Origin: CAYXAA01 sp964462985
GTDB lineage: Bacteria > Pseudomonadota > Alphaproteobacteria > Rhizobiales > Stappiaceae
Length of the DNA stretch: 32,125 nt
Reading direction: 5' to 3'
NCBI GenBank assembly: GCA_964462985.1
Contig: CAYXAA010000043.1
Coordinates: forward strand, 1 to 32,125
The position numbers and the translations under genes are program-made. Below the pieces are notes generated by a model. That model saw nothing but the letters and a program-made list of their open reading frames with translations. It did no database searches and was not told the DNA's origin. Positions 1 through 8,141 of this stretch are shown here, piece after piece; the stretch's first letter is position 1, and every line of letters begins with the position of its first letter.

Positions 1-2
1 AG

Positions 3-491
3 GCGATCAACGCCTTCACCAACCCGACGACCAACTCCTACAAGCGTCTGGTCCCCGGTTACGAGGCCCCGGTTCTGCTCGCCTATTCCTCGCGCAACCG
101 CTCAGCCTCCTGCCGAATCCCCTTCACTGCATCGCCGAAGGCCAAGCGCATCGAGGTCCGCTTCCCCGATCCCTCCGCCAACCCGTATCTCGCCTTCACC
201 GCGATGCTGATGGCCGGGCTCGACGGCATCAAGAACAAGATCCATCCTGGCGACGCGATGGACAAGAATCTCTACGACCTGCCACCGGAGGAACTGAAGG
301 ACATCCCGACCGTGAGCGGCTCACTGCGCGAGGCGCTGGAGTCGCTGGATGCCGACCGCGCCTTCCTCAAGGCCGGTGGCGTGATGGACGACGACCAGAT
401 CGACGCCTACATCGAGCTGAAGATGGAAGAAAACATGCGGTACGAGATGACGCCGCACCCGATCGAGTACGACATGTACTACTCGGTCTAA
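3..491 (+). CDS. glnA: Glutamine synthetase type I, C-terminal part (cut by window start)
   Basis: Glutamine synthetase makes glutamine from glutamate, ammonia and ATP in the cytoplasm. The first in-frame codon is at 3 and 162 residues remain before the TAA-type end at 489-491. The visible part has the GSI segment NPTTNSYKRLVPGYEAP, then NRSASCRIP, then the RVRFPDPSANPY-like strand (here EVRFPDPSANPYLAF). The motif DKNLYDLPPEE contains the tyrosine (codon 273-275) that GlnE adenylylates in enterobacterial GSI, so post-translational control by adenylylation is likely. The end, EYDMYYSV, is typical of GSI. The 5' part lies outside the window. In alphaproteobacteria glnA usually follows glnB, which cannot be checked here. 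A hairpin terminator follows at 538-567. Confidence 0.96.
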   Translation, partial: AINAFTNPTTNSYKRLVPGYEAPVLLAYSSRNRSASCRIPFTASPKAKRIEVRFPDPSANPYLAFTAMLMAGLDGIKNKIHPGDAMDKNLYDLPPEELKDIPTVSGSLREALESLDADRAFLKAGGVMDDDQIDAYIELKMEENMRYEMTPHPIEYDMYYSV

Positions 492-537
492 CCGATCGAT
501 CTGCCGGCGGTCGGATGGACCGCCGGACCGGAAGGAA

Positions 538-567
538 GCCCCGTCATCGCACGATGGCGGGGCTTTT
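538..567 (+). terminator. Rho-independent terminator of glnA
   Basis: The arms GCCCCGTCATCG and CGATGGCGGGGC can form a 12-bp stem with one G-U pair and a very tight loop, followed directly by TTTT. It lies 46 bases after the glnA stop, which fits transcription termination of glnA. Confidence 0.85.
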
Positions 568-615
568 CATCTCTGGCGCTTCCTGGCAGGCATCCAGCCG
601 CCTTCCCCGACGACG

Positions 616-1209
616 TCACGACATATCCTGACCGGCATCGCCAGCAGGCTTCTTGCGCGGCCGGCCCCTGCGGCTCGGGCGTAGCAACTGTCTGACTTCG
701 TCGATCGCGGGGTCGGACTCGAACGGGAATGGACCGATCTGCTGTAGCCTGGCCTCCAGTTCGCCCAGAAGTTCCTGCAGCAGCGCAAGGCGCTCAGGTC
801 CGAATGCAGCCGTGATCTCGGCGTAAATCCGCTCCGAATGCGGTCCGGCGACCTCGATCAGCTTCGCTCCGGTCGGGCTGATGGAGACAAGGCTCCGGCG
901 CAGATCCTTAGGGTCGGAGCGGCGTTTGATCAGCCCACGGGCTTCCAGATCCTGCAGAATGCGCGACAACGACGGCGCCAGCAGAAACGTCGCCTTTGCC
1001 AGTTCGCTCATCTCGATTTCGTAGACGCTGGTCAGCGCCCGCAGGACACGCCATTGCTGCTCGGTAATGTCATATTGCCGCAGGCTGGCTCGAAAATGCT
1101 GCATCACGGCTTCGCGGGCGCGAAGCAGGGACATCGGCAGCGATTTCGAGAATTCTCTCAGCCGGACGCGTGTGCCGCTCTTGATGTCCCCACTCTGATC
1201 GAACGGCAT
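616..1209 (-). CDS. MarR-family transcriptional regulator (HpaR-like) with AT-hook-like tail
   Basis: This is a 197-residue winged-helix regulator. Residues 26-150 look like HpaR/MarR proteins: SLLRAREAVMQHFRASL, then ITEQQWRVLRAL, a recognition-helix region APSLSRILQDLEARGLI, and a wing with RRSDPKDLRRSLVSISPTG. The tail (about residues 178-192) is basic and contains RRGRPRKKP, a good match to the AT-hook core GRP flanked by Arg/Lys; this is unusual for MarR. The ATG at 1209 has a purine-rich SD (AGGAGAAGGGGAG region) just upstream; a later Met at residue 26 would remove the unconserved N-terminus. MarR proteins bind palindromes as dimers and often respond to phenolic ligands. No catabolic gene is adjacent, so the target is unknown. 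It is convergent with glnA and divergent from tyrS. Confidence 0.9.
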   Translation of the reverse strand: MPFDQSGDIKSGTRVRLREFSKSLPMSLLRAREAVMQHFRASLRQYDITEQQWRVLRALTSVYEIEMSELAKATFLLAPSLSRILQDLEARGLIKRRSDPKDLRRSLVSISPTGAKLIEVAGPHSERIYAEITAAFGPERLALLQELLGELEARLQQIGPFPFESDPAIDEVRQLLRPSRRGRPRKKPAGDAGQDMS

Positions 1210-1620
1210 CCGCTCCCCTTCTCCTCGCCCTCACTTGGAAAGGCTTTTCATGGCGGCATCGGCCAACGTACGCAACGGATCGACCGCTTTCGTCAACTTC
1301 AACACTCTCCTACGCACCATGGCAAGCGGGCCTGCAGCAAGGAGATAGAACCTCGCGGACGATTCGCCGGAGCCGAGCTGCTTCCGAAGCAGATGCAGTC
1401 CAGTCCGCTGCCGCTCTCCGCCAGGAGCCGTCTTTCGAGCAGAACCGTCCATCAGGCCCTTGAACATGCTGGCAGCTCCGCATGGCGCCATGCACGCAAG
1501 CGTCCCGGCGCACGATTGCCGAACCGATTTTGCCGTGAAATCGGTGGCCGGTTCCGCTATAGACCGTGCCGTTCCGCGGCGCGGCCGCGCCCATCTTTTT
1601 GCACACGGAAGACCCGCGTC
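1210..1620. other. Divergent intergenic region between marR gene and tyrS
   Basis: No convincing gene is seen in these 411 bases. Open frames exist on both strands, including a frame that runs into tyrS from upstream, but none resembles a protein I recognise. The region should hold both divergent promoters. A perfect 8-bp hairpin at 1523-1545 and a TATAGA hexamer at 1558-1563 are the only structured or promoter-like elements I can point to near tyrS. Confidence 0.5.
1523..1545 (+). promoter_or_regulatory. Hairpin in the tyrS upstream region
   Basis: The arms ACCGATTT (1523-1530) and AAATCGGT (1538-1545) are perfect reverse complements around a 7-base loop, 75 bases before the tyrS start. It could be an operator or lie in the leader. 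No T-box features are visible, and a T-box would be unexpected in this lineage. Confidence 0.35.
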
Positions 1621-2874
1621 ATGACCGAGTTCAAGTCTGACTTCCTCAAGATTCTGGACGAACGAGGCTTCATCCATCAGGTCTCGGATCCCGCCGGGCT
1701 CGACGCATTGTGTGCCAAGGAGGCCGTTACGGCCTATATCGGCTTCGACTGCACGGCACCGAGCCTTCACGTAGGCTCCCTCGTCCAGATCATGATGCTC
1801 TATTGGCTTCAGCAGACAGGTCACCGGCCGATCGCGCTGATGGGTGGCGGCACCACCCGCGTCGGTGATCCATCGGGACGCGACGAAAGCCGCCAGTTGC
1901 TCACCCCTGAGGCAATCGAGTTCAACAAGGCAGGCATACGCAAGGTGTTCGAGCGCCTCTTGACGTTCGGCGACGGCGCCTCCGACGCCATCATGATGGA
2001 CAACGCCGACTGGCTATTGAAACTGAACTACGTCGATTTCCTGCGCGACGTCGGCCGGTATTTCTCGGTCAACCAGATGATCCAGCGCGATTCGGTTCGG
2101 CTGCGCCTGGAACGCGAGCAACATCTGTCCTTCCTCGAATTCAACTACATGCTGCTGCAGGGCTACGACTATCTGGAGATCTATCGCCGCACCGGTTGCC
2201 GTCTGCAGATGGGCGGCTCGGACCAGTGGGGCAACATTCTTTCCGGCGTTGATCTGATCCGGCGCATCGAGGGCGTCGACACCTATGCACTCACCTCGCC
2301 GCTCCTGACCACCGCTTCGGGTGCCAAGATGGGCAAGACCGCGGCAGGCGCCGTCTGGCTCAATGAAGATCAACTGTCGAGCTACGAGTATTGGCAATAC
2401 TGGCGCAACACTGAAGATGCGGACGTCCCGCGCTTTCTCAAGCTGTTCACCACCCTCCCCATGGATGAGATTGCCCGGCTCTCTGCCCTTGGCGGGGCGG
2501 AGATCAACGAGGCCAAGAAGGTGCTCGCCACCGAGGCGACCGCGCTAGTCCACGGTCGCGTGGCTGCCGAAGCCGCCGCTGAAACGGCACGCAAGGCCTT
2601 CGAGGAAGGGACCGTGACGGCCGGACTGCCGACGGTGGAAATTCCGCGCGCGGACCTCGAGGGCGGTCTCGGGATGCTGAGCGCATTCGTGACCGCCGGC
2701 CTGTGCGCCTCGAATGGCGAAGCCCGCCGCAACGTTGGCGGCGGTGCGCTGCGGATCAACGATGCCGTGGAAGGCGACGATAGGCGTGTCCTGACCCCGG
2801 CCGACCTTACCGACGCCGGCGTGATCAAACTTTCCCTCGGCCGCAAGCGCCACGTGCTGCTGCGCCCCGTTTGA
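1621..2874 (+). CDS. tyrS: Tyrosyl-tRNA synthetase
   Basis: A class Ic aminoacyl-tRNA synthetase of 417 residues, the usual length for the TyrRS-1 type. It charges tRNA-Tyr with tyrosine. Visible motifs are the tyrosine pocket AYIGFDCTAPSLHVGS with the HIGH-equivalent HVGS at 50-53, GGTTRVGDPSGR, the segment MGGSDQWGNI, and the KMSKS-equivalent KMGKT at 236-240. The C-terminal 70 residues form an S4-like RNA-binding domain (GLCASNGEARRNVGGGALRIN). The reading frame is open far upstream (to 838), but homology begins at MTEFKSDFL and a GGAAG Shine-Dalgarno sits about 9 bases before the ATG at 1621, so I use that start. The gene is convergent with the AsmA-like gene, 53 bases apart. Confidence 0.97.
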   Translation: MTEFKSDFLKILDERGFIHQVSDPAGLDALCAKEAVTAYIGFDCTAPSLHVGSLVQIMMLYWLQQTGHRPIALMGGGTTRVGDPSGRDESRQLLTPEAIEFNKAGIRKVFERLLTFGDGASDAIMMDNADWLLKLNYVDFLRDVGRYFSVNQMIQRDSVRLRLEREQHLSFLEFNYMLLQGYDYLEIYRRTGCRLQMGGSDQWGNILSGVDLIRRIEGVDTYALTSPLLTTASGAKMGKTAAGAVWLNEDQLSSYEYWQYWRNTEDADVPRFLKLFTTLPMDEIARLSALGGAEINEAKKVLATEATALVHGRVAAEAAAETARKAFEEGTVTAGLPTVEIPRADLEGGLGMLSAFVTAGLCASNGEARRNVGGGALRINDAVEGDDRRVLTPADLTDAGVIKLSLGRKRHVLLRPV

Positions 2875-2927
2875 CGTCGAGAGACCTCAGCCAAACTCTT
2901 CCGCGAGCGGTTCGGCTGCCAGGCCGG

Positions 2928-5900
2928 TCAGCGGTACTCGAACATCTTGCGGAACAAGCCTGGCGCGATCGCGGACATCGGGTTGACCGACAGAACGGGA
3001 GCGGTCAGGGTGCCCGACAGTCGGTAGGTGACGCCGATCAGTCCCTCGTCGGTGCCACCGCCCAGGGCAAAGCCGAGCACCGGTATCTTCGCGAAAAGAT
3101 TGTTCAGCGCGTACATCGGCACGAACGTGCCCGTCATATCGAGCGTCTGCGACGCCAGATCAGCCGTGCCGGAGATCGTGCCGCCGATGCTCGGTCCGGT
3201 CAGCGTTCCCTCGGTCACGGTCAGCACATCGCCGCGGCGCGTGAATTGCACTTCCATTGTCTGGAACGATGCTTCGCCGCGGCGAGCCGCCCCGTTGGCA
3301 AGCAGCGGTCCGCCCTCCCGATCGCCAGCGCGACGCATGTTTGTCAGCTGCTTGATCGCCGGGTCGCCGGTCAGCGAAAGATTGGTGATCGTTGCCCGTC
3401 CGGACCAGTTCTGGTTGGTAGGCATGGCAACGGACAGGCGGCCGGTGCCACCGCGCATCCGCTTGTAGAGGTCGAGAAACCGCAGCGCCTCGCCGGTATC
3501 GCCAAAGCTTCCGGTCAAAGACTGACCGCTGCGGTCGGTCTGAAGCGCAATATCGAATGCGTTGCGCCCGCCGGTCGCCCCCGTCAACGCAAGCGATCTC
3601 AGCCGGCCGCCGGTCCGCTTCAGGTCAAGCTTCACTCCCGTCGCCGTGACACCGTTGAATCCGAGCACCCGGTCCAGCGCGGCACTGACGTCGATCGTCT
3701 GCGTGTTCTCCTTGCCTCCCCCGGTTTTTTCCCTGAACTGGGCAATCAGGCCGCGGGCGTCGAACTGCTCGCCGCGAAGAAGAACCGTCAGGCGGTTCTG
3801 CCTGTCCTTCTCGACTTTGAGACTCGCCGAGTCGCTCGGCCGCAACCGAAACGTCGGGAACGACGCCTCGACCAAGTCTCCTTTCGCGTCCAGTACGACT
3901 TCGCCACGAATCTCGGTGCCCTCCGAGGTCAGGACGAGGTTCTTTAGCTGCCGTCCCCTCTCAGAGCTGATCATGGTGAAGCGCGCCTGCGCAGACGCGC
4001 CAGCCGCCTTCCTCCAGCCGATCTCGGCAAGATTGATCCGCGCCCGCGTGAGATCGATGCGATAGTCCTGGCCTTCCGGCGAATCGTCGATTGCGAGGGT
4101 GAGCGGGCCATCGATGTTCGATGTCAGATCAATACCGCGCGCCGCCAGTTGCTCTGCAGTGACCTCGAGGACAATGTCCTGCTTTGCCGTCACGCCGCCC
4201 GCTCCCCCGACTTCTGCAAGCGGGACCACAAGATCGAGGTCGGCGGTGAGCCCGTCCAGCCGTCCCTTGCCCTGCAGCGCGAATTGTTGCGGATCCGCCT
4301 GGAAAGTCAGATTGCCGTTCTCGATCTTGTTGCCCCGGATCGGCTTGGAGTTCGCAAAGTCCGAAAGGGTTCCCGACACTCGCCACTGAATGTCCCCGAT
4401 GGTCAGCGCTCGCCTCAATGGCATGGTCACGTCGACAGTCATTCTCCCCGTGCCGGAGAGATCCGACGGGGCGATCTCGTAACGTGAAAGCGCGCCGATC
4501 GGCTTGCTGTCGAGCACGCTTCCCAGCGACGGCGCGTCGCCTTCGAGGTTGACGGTCAGCTCACCGATCTTGCCCTCGGCCTGCTTGAGATTGGGAATGC
4601 GGAATGTCGCATCGGGAACCGTGACGGTGCCGTGCCCCGTCGCCAGCGCTTCGCCGTCACGGGCCTCGACAATCAGGATCTCGTCGGCCACTGCAATGGT
4701 GCCGTCCAGGCCCTGGACCACAGGCAGCGTGCCGATGGTCTTCAGGGCGACATCGGAAGCCAGTATCTGCACACTGAGGTCGTTGCCGCTCCAACCCGGT
4801 TCGGGATCGCTGTTGTTGAACGCGGCTGGCTGCAACGAAATATCGGCCCGGGCACTATCGATCCGGCCCTCGATGACATGCTCGATGAACCATTCCCGGG
4901 CTGGCGGTGTGACAGTGATCGGCCACAGCCGCTTGGCCGTTGCCACCGGCATGGGACCACTCTCGAGCGCCAGAGCGAGGTACGGGCCGTCTGCAGAAAA
5001 CTCAACGGAGCCGGCACCATCGATCTGCGCCGTCCCGGTCCGCAACGTCAGACGGTCCACGTTAAGTAGCCTCGACGTCAGATCGAAGCTCCCGACAACC
5101 TGGACTACATCGATCAGGAGCGGAGAGCCGGGAACATCGCGCGGGCTGAGTTGAGCGTTGTCCGACATGATCTCGTAGGACCATACGCCTGCCGAGGTCG
5201 TCGGGGGCGTAATCCTGCCCTCGAGCGGGATGATGGTGTCGGCAAGGACATAGCGCGACGGCCCCAGCCGTATCACTGGCGAACCCGCCTGCCAGGCGAG
5301 CCGAACATCGATGGCATCAAAACTGACGGGCGTCTTGCCCGTGTTGATCCAGCCCGCAGAAACCGCAATTGATAGATCCGCGTTGGCAAAAGCGCCGTCA
5401 GTGTCGAAGGTGGCATCGAATCGCGACGACATCGGAATCCCAAGACCCCGACCGGGCACCAGTTCTGCGTCGACCGGCATGAACTCGCCGATGGTGACGT
5501 CGCGCGCCGAGAACGAGATCTGAGGCGTCCCGGTCCCTGGGTCCAAACTTCGCGAAAACGCAGCCCGCCAACGGCCGACACGTCCTGAGACGGCGGCCTC
5601 GGCCGTGAGCGCACCAGCGTCCTCGGGTCTTACGGTCAAGTCGATACCCGAAAATCGCCGTTCGGTCCGGCCCTCCACCAAAATCTCGCCGGCCGTGATT
5701 GTGACGCTTTCCACACCCCGACGGTCCATTTCATCGGCAGCACGTGCGGCAATCCGGTCGATGGTCTCGGTCAGGTCCTTCATGTCGGGAATCTGCCGCG
5801 GCCGGTCATCGACGGCGATGGTGAGACTTGGCTGCTGCAGTCTCACATTGCGTATGTCGAGGCGGCCGGCCAGAATCGAGCGGAGAACGACATCGGCTTC

Positions 5901-6248
5901 CAGGCGCGGCAGGACAGCCGACCGTACCCTCTCACCCGGAGGCTCTGCGACCGCGTTCTCGATCGCCACGACTGCCCCGCCGCCGGTCAGGTCAATCGTC
6001 GCCCGTTCGATCGTCAGCGGCACGCCAACCTTCTCGGCCTCGGCCTCGATGAGCCGCGCAAGCGGTGAAACGGGAATCGGCCCGGCGAGAATCCTCCAGC
6101 CGATCAGTCCCACAGCGACGGCGAAAAGGACGAGCGCAACTGGCAGGAAACGCGGCCTGCGAGGGCGATGCAGCGATTCCCGCAGCGGCCTGTCCCGCCG
6201 TAGCAGCCTCTTAATCAGAATGCCATTCCTTCCCAGTTCCAAGTCCAT
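2928..6248 (-). CDS. AsmA/YhdP-like large envelope protein (DUF3971 and AsmA-like C-terminal region)
   Basis: A 1106-residue protein with a basic cytoplasmic N-terminus (about 1-30), one membrane segment (about 33-54, FLPVALVLFAVAVGLIGWRI) and a very long region of repeated beta-strand character exported to the periplasm. The early block with ADVVLRSILAGRLDIRNVRLQQPSLTI and the C-terminal block (IGGTISGTADLASQTLDMTGTFVPMYALNNLFAKIPVLG) are typical of YhdP/AsmA-type proteins; the latter matches the AsmA-like C-terminal region. Members of this superfamily (YhdP, TamB, AsmA, YdbH) are thought to act as bridge-like carriers of phospholipid to the outer membrane. That role is inferred here from family knowledge. 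The start at 6248 lacks a strong Shine-Dalgarno, so it is only probable. The gene is divergent from bcp. Confidence 0.9.
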   Translation of the reverse strand: MDLELGRNGILIKRLLRRDRPLRESLHRPRRPRFLPVALVLFAVAVGLIGWRILAGPIPVSPLARLIEAEAEKVGVPLTIERATIDLTGGGAVVAIENAVAEPPGERVRSAVLPRLEADVVLRSILAGRLDIRNVRLQQPSLTIAVDDRPRQIPDMKDLTETIDRIAARAADEMDRRGVESVTITAGEILVEGRTERRFSGIDLTVRPEDAGALTAEAAVSGRVGRWRAAFSRSLDPGTGTPQISFSARDVTIGEFMPVDAELVPGRGLGIPMSSRFDATFDTDGAFANADLSIAVSAGWINTGKTPVSFDAIDVRLAWQAGSPVIRLGPSRYVLADTIIPLEGRITPPTTSAGVWSYEIMSDNAQLSPRDVPGSPLLIDVVQVVGSFDLTSRLLNVDRLTLRTGTAQIDGAGSVEFSADGPYLALALESGPMPVATAKRLWPITVTPPAREWFIEHVIEGRIDSARADISLQPAAFNNSDPEPGWSGNDLSVQILASDVALKTIGTLPVVQGLDGTIAVADEILIVEARDGEALATGHGTVTVPDATFRIPNLKQAEGKIGELTVNLEGDAPSLGSVLDSKPIGALSRYEIAPSDLSGTGRMTVDVTMPLRRALTIGDIQWRVSGTLSDFANSKPIRGNKIENGNLTFQADPQQFALQGKGRLDGLTADLDLVVPLAEVGGAGGVTAKQDIVLEVTAEQLAARGIDLTSNIDGPLTLAIDDSPEGQDYRIDLTRARINLAEIGWRKAAGASAQARFTMISSERGRQLKNLVLTSEGTEIRGEVVLDAKGDLVEASFPTFRLRPSDSASLKVEKDRQNRLTVLLRGEQFDARGLIAQFREKTGGGKENTQTIDVSAALDRVLGFNGVTATGVKLDLKRTGGRLRSLALTGATGGRNAFDIALQTDRSGQSLTGSFGDTGEALRFLDLYKRMRGGTGRLSVAMPTNQNWSGRATITNLSLTGDPAIKQLTNMRRAGDREGGPLLANGAARRGEASFQTMEVQFTRRGDVLTVTEGTLTGPSIGGTISGTADLASQTLDMTGTFVPMYALNNLFAKIPVLGFALGGGTDEGLIGVTYRLSGTLTAPVLSVNPMSAIAPGLFRKMFEYR

Positions 6249-6664
6249 GAGCCGTCGACTCGACGGCCTGCCGGACAGCGCGACAGCGCTTCAAGCCGGG
6301 CCAGATCACAAAACGCGATTCGCTCGAAAAACCGAAACACGATGCGATACCGTTGCCGCTCGATTTGGAAGTCGGCGGATGTCCATCGATACTTCGATCA
6401 AGCATCCGGCACTCACCAAAACCTGGTTTCCGCACCATAGCGCCTGACCCGGCCGCGCCATTGCGTCGGATTTCAGCCCGTCCTGCTTATGCCTGCGGAT
6501 CCAACGCCACCGTGATCCCCATTCCGAGAACGGGCCGGTTCCGATAGAACGCAGATCGATCCGATGTCGGAAGCAGCCCCGCTTCACGTGCCGGCAGACA
6601 CGTCGTTGAACGTGTCGGCAGGGCGCATCTGTCGGACGCTCCTGTGTCGAAAGGAAGGCAAAGA
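6249..6664. other. Divergent intergenic region between AsmA-like gene and bcp
   Basis: Some 416 bases with no convincing gene; small open frames on both strands resemble nothing known. The region must contain both divergent promoters. A repeated motif ACGTGYCGGCAG occurs at about 6586 and 6610 and forms part of a bulged hairpin (6589-6621) just upstream of bcp. Confidence 0.5.
6597..6616 (+). promoter_or_regulatory. Inverted repeat upstream of bcp
   Basis: GACACGT (6597-6603) and ACGTGTC (6610-6616) are perfect reverse complements around a 6-base spacer, 48 bases before the bcp start. Flanking TGCCG and CGGCA extend the pairing with a 4-base bulge. It could be an operator of a redox regulator or a leader hairpin; the sequence does not decide. 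Confidence 0.35.
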
Positions 6665-7132
6665 ATGCCCCAACTGAGCGAAGGCGACATGGCTCCCGAA
6701 TTCACCTTGCCGACCACAGACGGTGGCCGGATTTCCCTGACGGATCTGCGCGGTGGGCCGGCCGTGATCTATTTCTATCCGAAGGACGACACGCCCGGCT
6801 GCACGGCGCAGGCGACCTCCTTTTCCCTGCTGATGCCGGAATTCGAGCGTATCGGAGTGCGGGTGGTCGGCATTTCGCCGGACAGCGTACGCAAGCACGG
6901 ACGCTTTTCGGCCAAGCATGGCCTCACTGTCACGCTCGGCTCCGACACCGATGCTGCGGCAGCTCAAGCCTACGGAGTCTGGGCGGAGAAGTCGATGTTC
7001 GGGCGCAAGTACATGGGAATCGAACGCACCACGTTTCTTCTCGATGGCACTGGTCGGATCGTCCGGATCTGGCGCAAGGTGAAAGTGCGCGGCCACGCCG
7101 AGGAGGTCCTGACCGCAGCAAAGGAATTGTGA
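6665..7132 (+). CDS. bcp: Thioredoxin-dependent peroxiredoxin, Bcp/PrxQ family
   Basis: A 155-residue cytoplasmic thiol peroxidase that reduces hydrogen peroxide and alkyl hydroperoxides. The Bcp signature FYPKDDTPGC gives the peroxidatic cysteine, Cys46. The resolving cysteine that many Bcp proteins have five residues later is absent (CTAQAT, Thr51) and no other cysteine is visible. It therefore looks like a 1-Cys form that would need an external thiol. The start is the ATG at 6665, with AAGGAAGG six bases upstream. The stop overlaps the start of the DUF455 gene by four bases, so the two are probably translated together. Confidence 0.93.
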   Translation: MPQLSEGDMAPEFTLPTTDGGRISLTDLRGGPAVIYFYPKDDTPGCTAQATSFSLLMPEFERIGVRVVGISPDSVRKHGRFSAKHGLTVTLGSDTDAAAAQAYGVWAEKSMFGRKYMGIERTTFLLDGTGRIVRIWRKVKVRGHAEEVLTAAKEL

Positions 7133-7992
7133 GGCTTCAAGTGGCTCTCGGCTTTTCCCGCAATTCGTCCGAAGCCCTCCGCCCGGCGTCCCTCGCCAGT
7201 GGGGCCCGTGCCGTCGTCGCGGCACCGGCGACGGAGGACAAGGTCCAATTCGCCCACGCCACCGCACGCGCGTGGTTTGCCCGCAGCATGTCGATCCACC
7301 GTCACAGCGCGGAGCCGGCAATGCCGGACCGGCCTGGCCGGCCCAAAAAGCCGGAACTCCTGCCGCCGCGTGACATGCCGAAACGGGCGATGGGGGGAGA
7401 AGCCGGCCGGATCGCACTGATCCATTCGCTGGCACACATCGAGCTGAATGCGGTCGACCTGACCTGGGACCTGGTCGGCCGCTTTGCCCATGTTCCCATG
7501 CCGCGCTCCTTCTTCGACGACTGGGTCACGGTCGGGCTCGAGGAAGCAAAGCATTTCTCCCTGCTGGCACAGCGGCTTTCCGACCTCGGGGCGGCCTATG
7601 GCGACCTGCCGGCGCACGACGGATTGTGGCAGGCAGCGCAGGCCACCGGTCACGATCTCGCGGCCCGCCTCGCCGTGATCCCGCTCGTGCTCGAGGCCCG
7701 CGGCCTCGACATCACCCCGCCGATGATCGAGAAGGCCGAACGGATCGGCGACACTGCGACCGCATCGATCCTTCGCATCATCTATCGCGATGAAAAGCGA
7801 CACGTCGCCTTTGGCGCCAAGTGGTTCCGCTATCTCTGCGACCGCGGCGGCATCGATCCGGAGCGCCGGTTCCAGGATCTTGTCCGGCGGCATTTCAAGG
7901 GCGGGCTGAAGCCTCCCTTCAACGATCGCGCCCGCTCGGAGGCCGGCTTGACCCCGGGCTTCTACCGCCCCCTCGTCCGCCTTGTCGGATAG
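7129..7992 (+). CDS. DUF455 ferritin-like protein
   Basis: A 287-residue protein of the DUF455 family, which has a ferritin-like four-helix fold and is related to MiaE-like diiron enzymes. The biochemical role is not established. Putative metal ligands are seen in order: His103 and Glu105 (SLAHIELNAVD), Glu139 and His142 (GLEEAKHF), Glu189 (VLEARGLD) and Glu222/His225 (YRDEKRHVAFG), a complete carboxylate/histidine diiron pattern. The GTG at 7129 overlaps the bcp stop (GTGA), suggesting coupling. Another GTG at 7141 would remove only four residues. The pairing with a peroxiredoxin suggests redox or iron-linked work; that is inference. A CTAGAGCG octamer follows the gene at 7996. Confidence 0.88.
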   Translation: MRLQVALGFSRNSSEALRPASLASGARAVVAAPATEDKVQFAHATARAWFARSMSIHRHSAEPAMPDRPGRPKKPELLPPRDMPKRAMGGEAGRIALIHSLAHIELNAVDLTWDLVGRFAHVPMPRSFFDDWVTVGLEEAKHFSLLAQRLSDLGAAYGDLPAHDGLWQAAQATGHDLAARLAVIPLVLEARGLDITPPMIEKAERIGDTATASILRIIYRDEKRHVAFGAKWFRYLCDRGGIDPERRFQDLVRRHFKGGLKPPFNDRARSEAGLTPGFYRPLVRLVG

Positions 7993-8064
7993 AACCTAGA
8001 GCGCACGTACCCGCAGTGCCGCCGTTTGCATTTTGTCAAACACGGCGATTTCGTGTCAGTGTTT

Positions 8065-8080
8065 GTTAACCTTACTCAAT
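8065..8080 (+). promoter_or_regulatory. Possible CtrA-like half-site upstream of the M23 peptidase gene
   Basis: GTTAACCTT at 8065-8073 sits about 70 bases before the M23 start. TTAACC is a CtrA half-site, but the second half seven bases on (CAAT) is poor. The same nonamer occurs 72 bases upstream of the amidase gene. This is weak evidence on its own. Confidence 0.25.
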
Positions 8081-8141
8081 TCTAATCGGACCCATATCGA
8101 GGCGTCGTCCGCAGGACGCGGACGCTAGGAATTGGGTTCCG

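Noticed and set aside
838..1620. A 5' extension of the tyrS reading frame giving a 678-residue protein.
   Set aside because: The extra 261 residues resemble no synthetase domain and overlap the MarR gene on the other strand. TyrRS homology and a Shine-Dalgarno point to the ATG at 1621.
1231..1824. A 197-codon minus-strand open frame between the MarR gene and tyrS.
   Set aside because: It overlaps the start of tyrS, shows no recognisable motif, and fits the long chance frames expected in GC-rich DNA.
3028..6447. Several long plus-strand open frames opposite the AsmA-like gene.
   Set aside because: They are Arg/Ser/Pro-rich mirror frames of a GC-rich coding strand, with no domain and no ribosome binding site.
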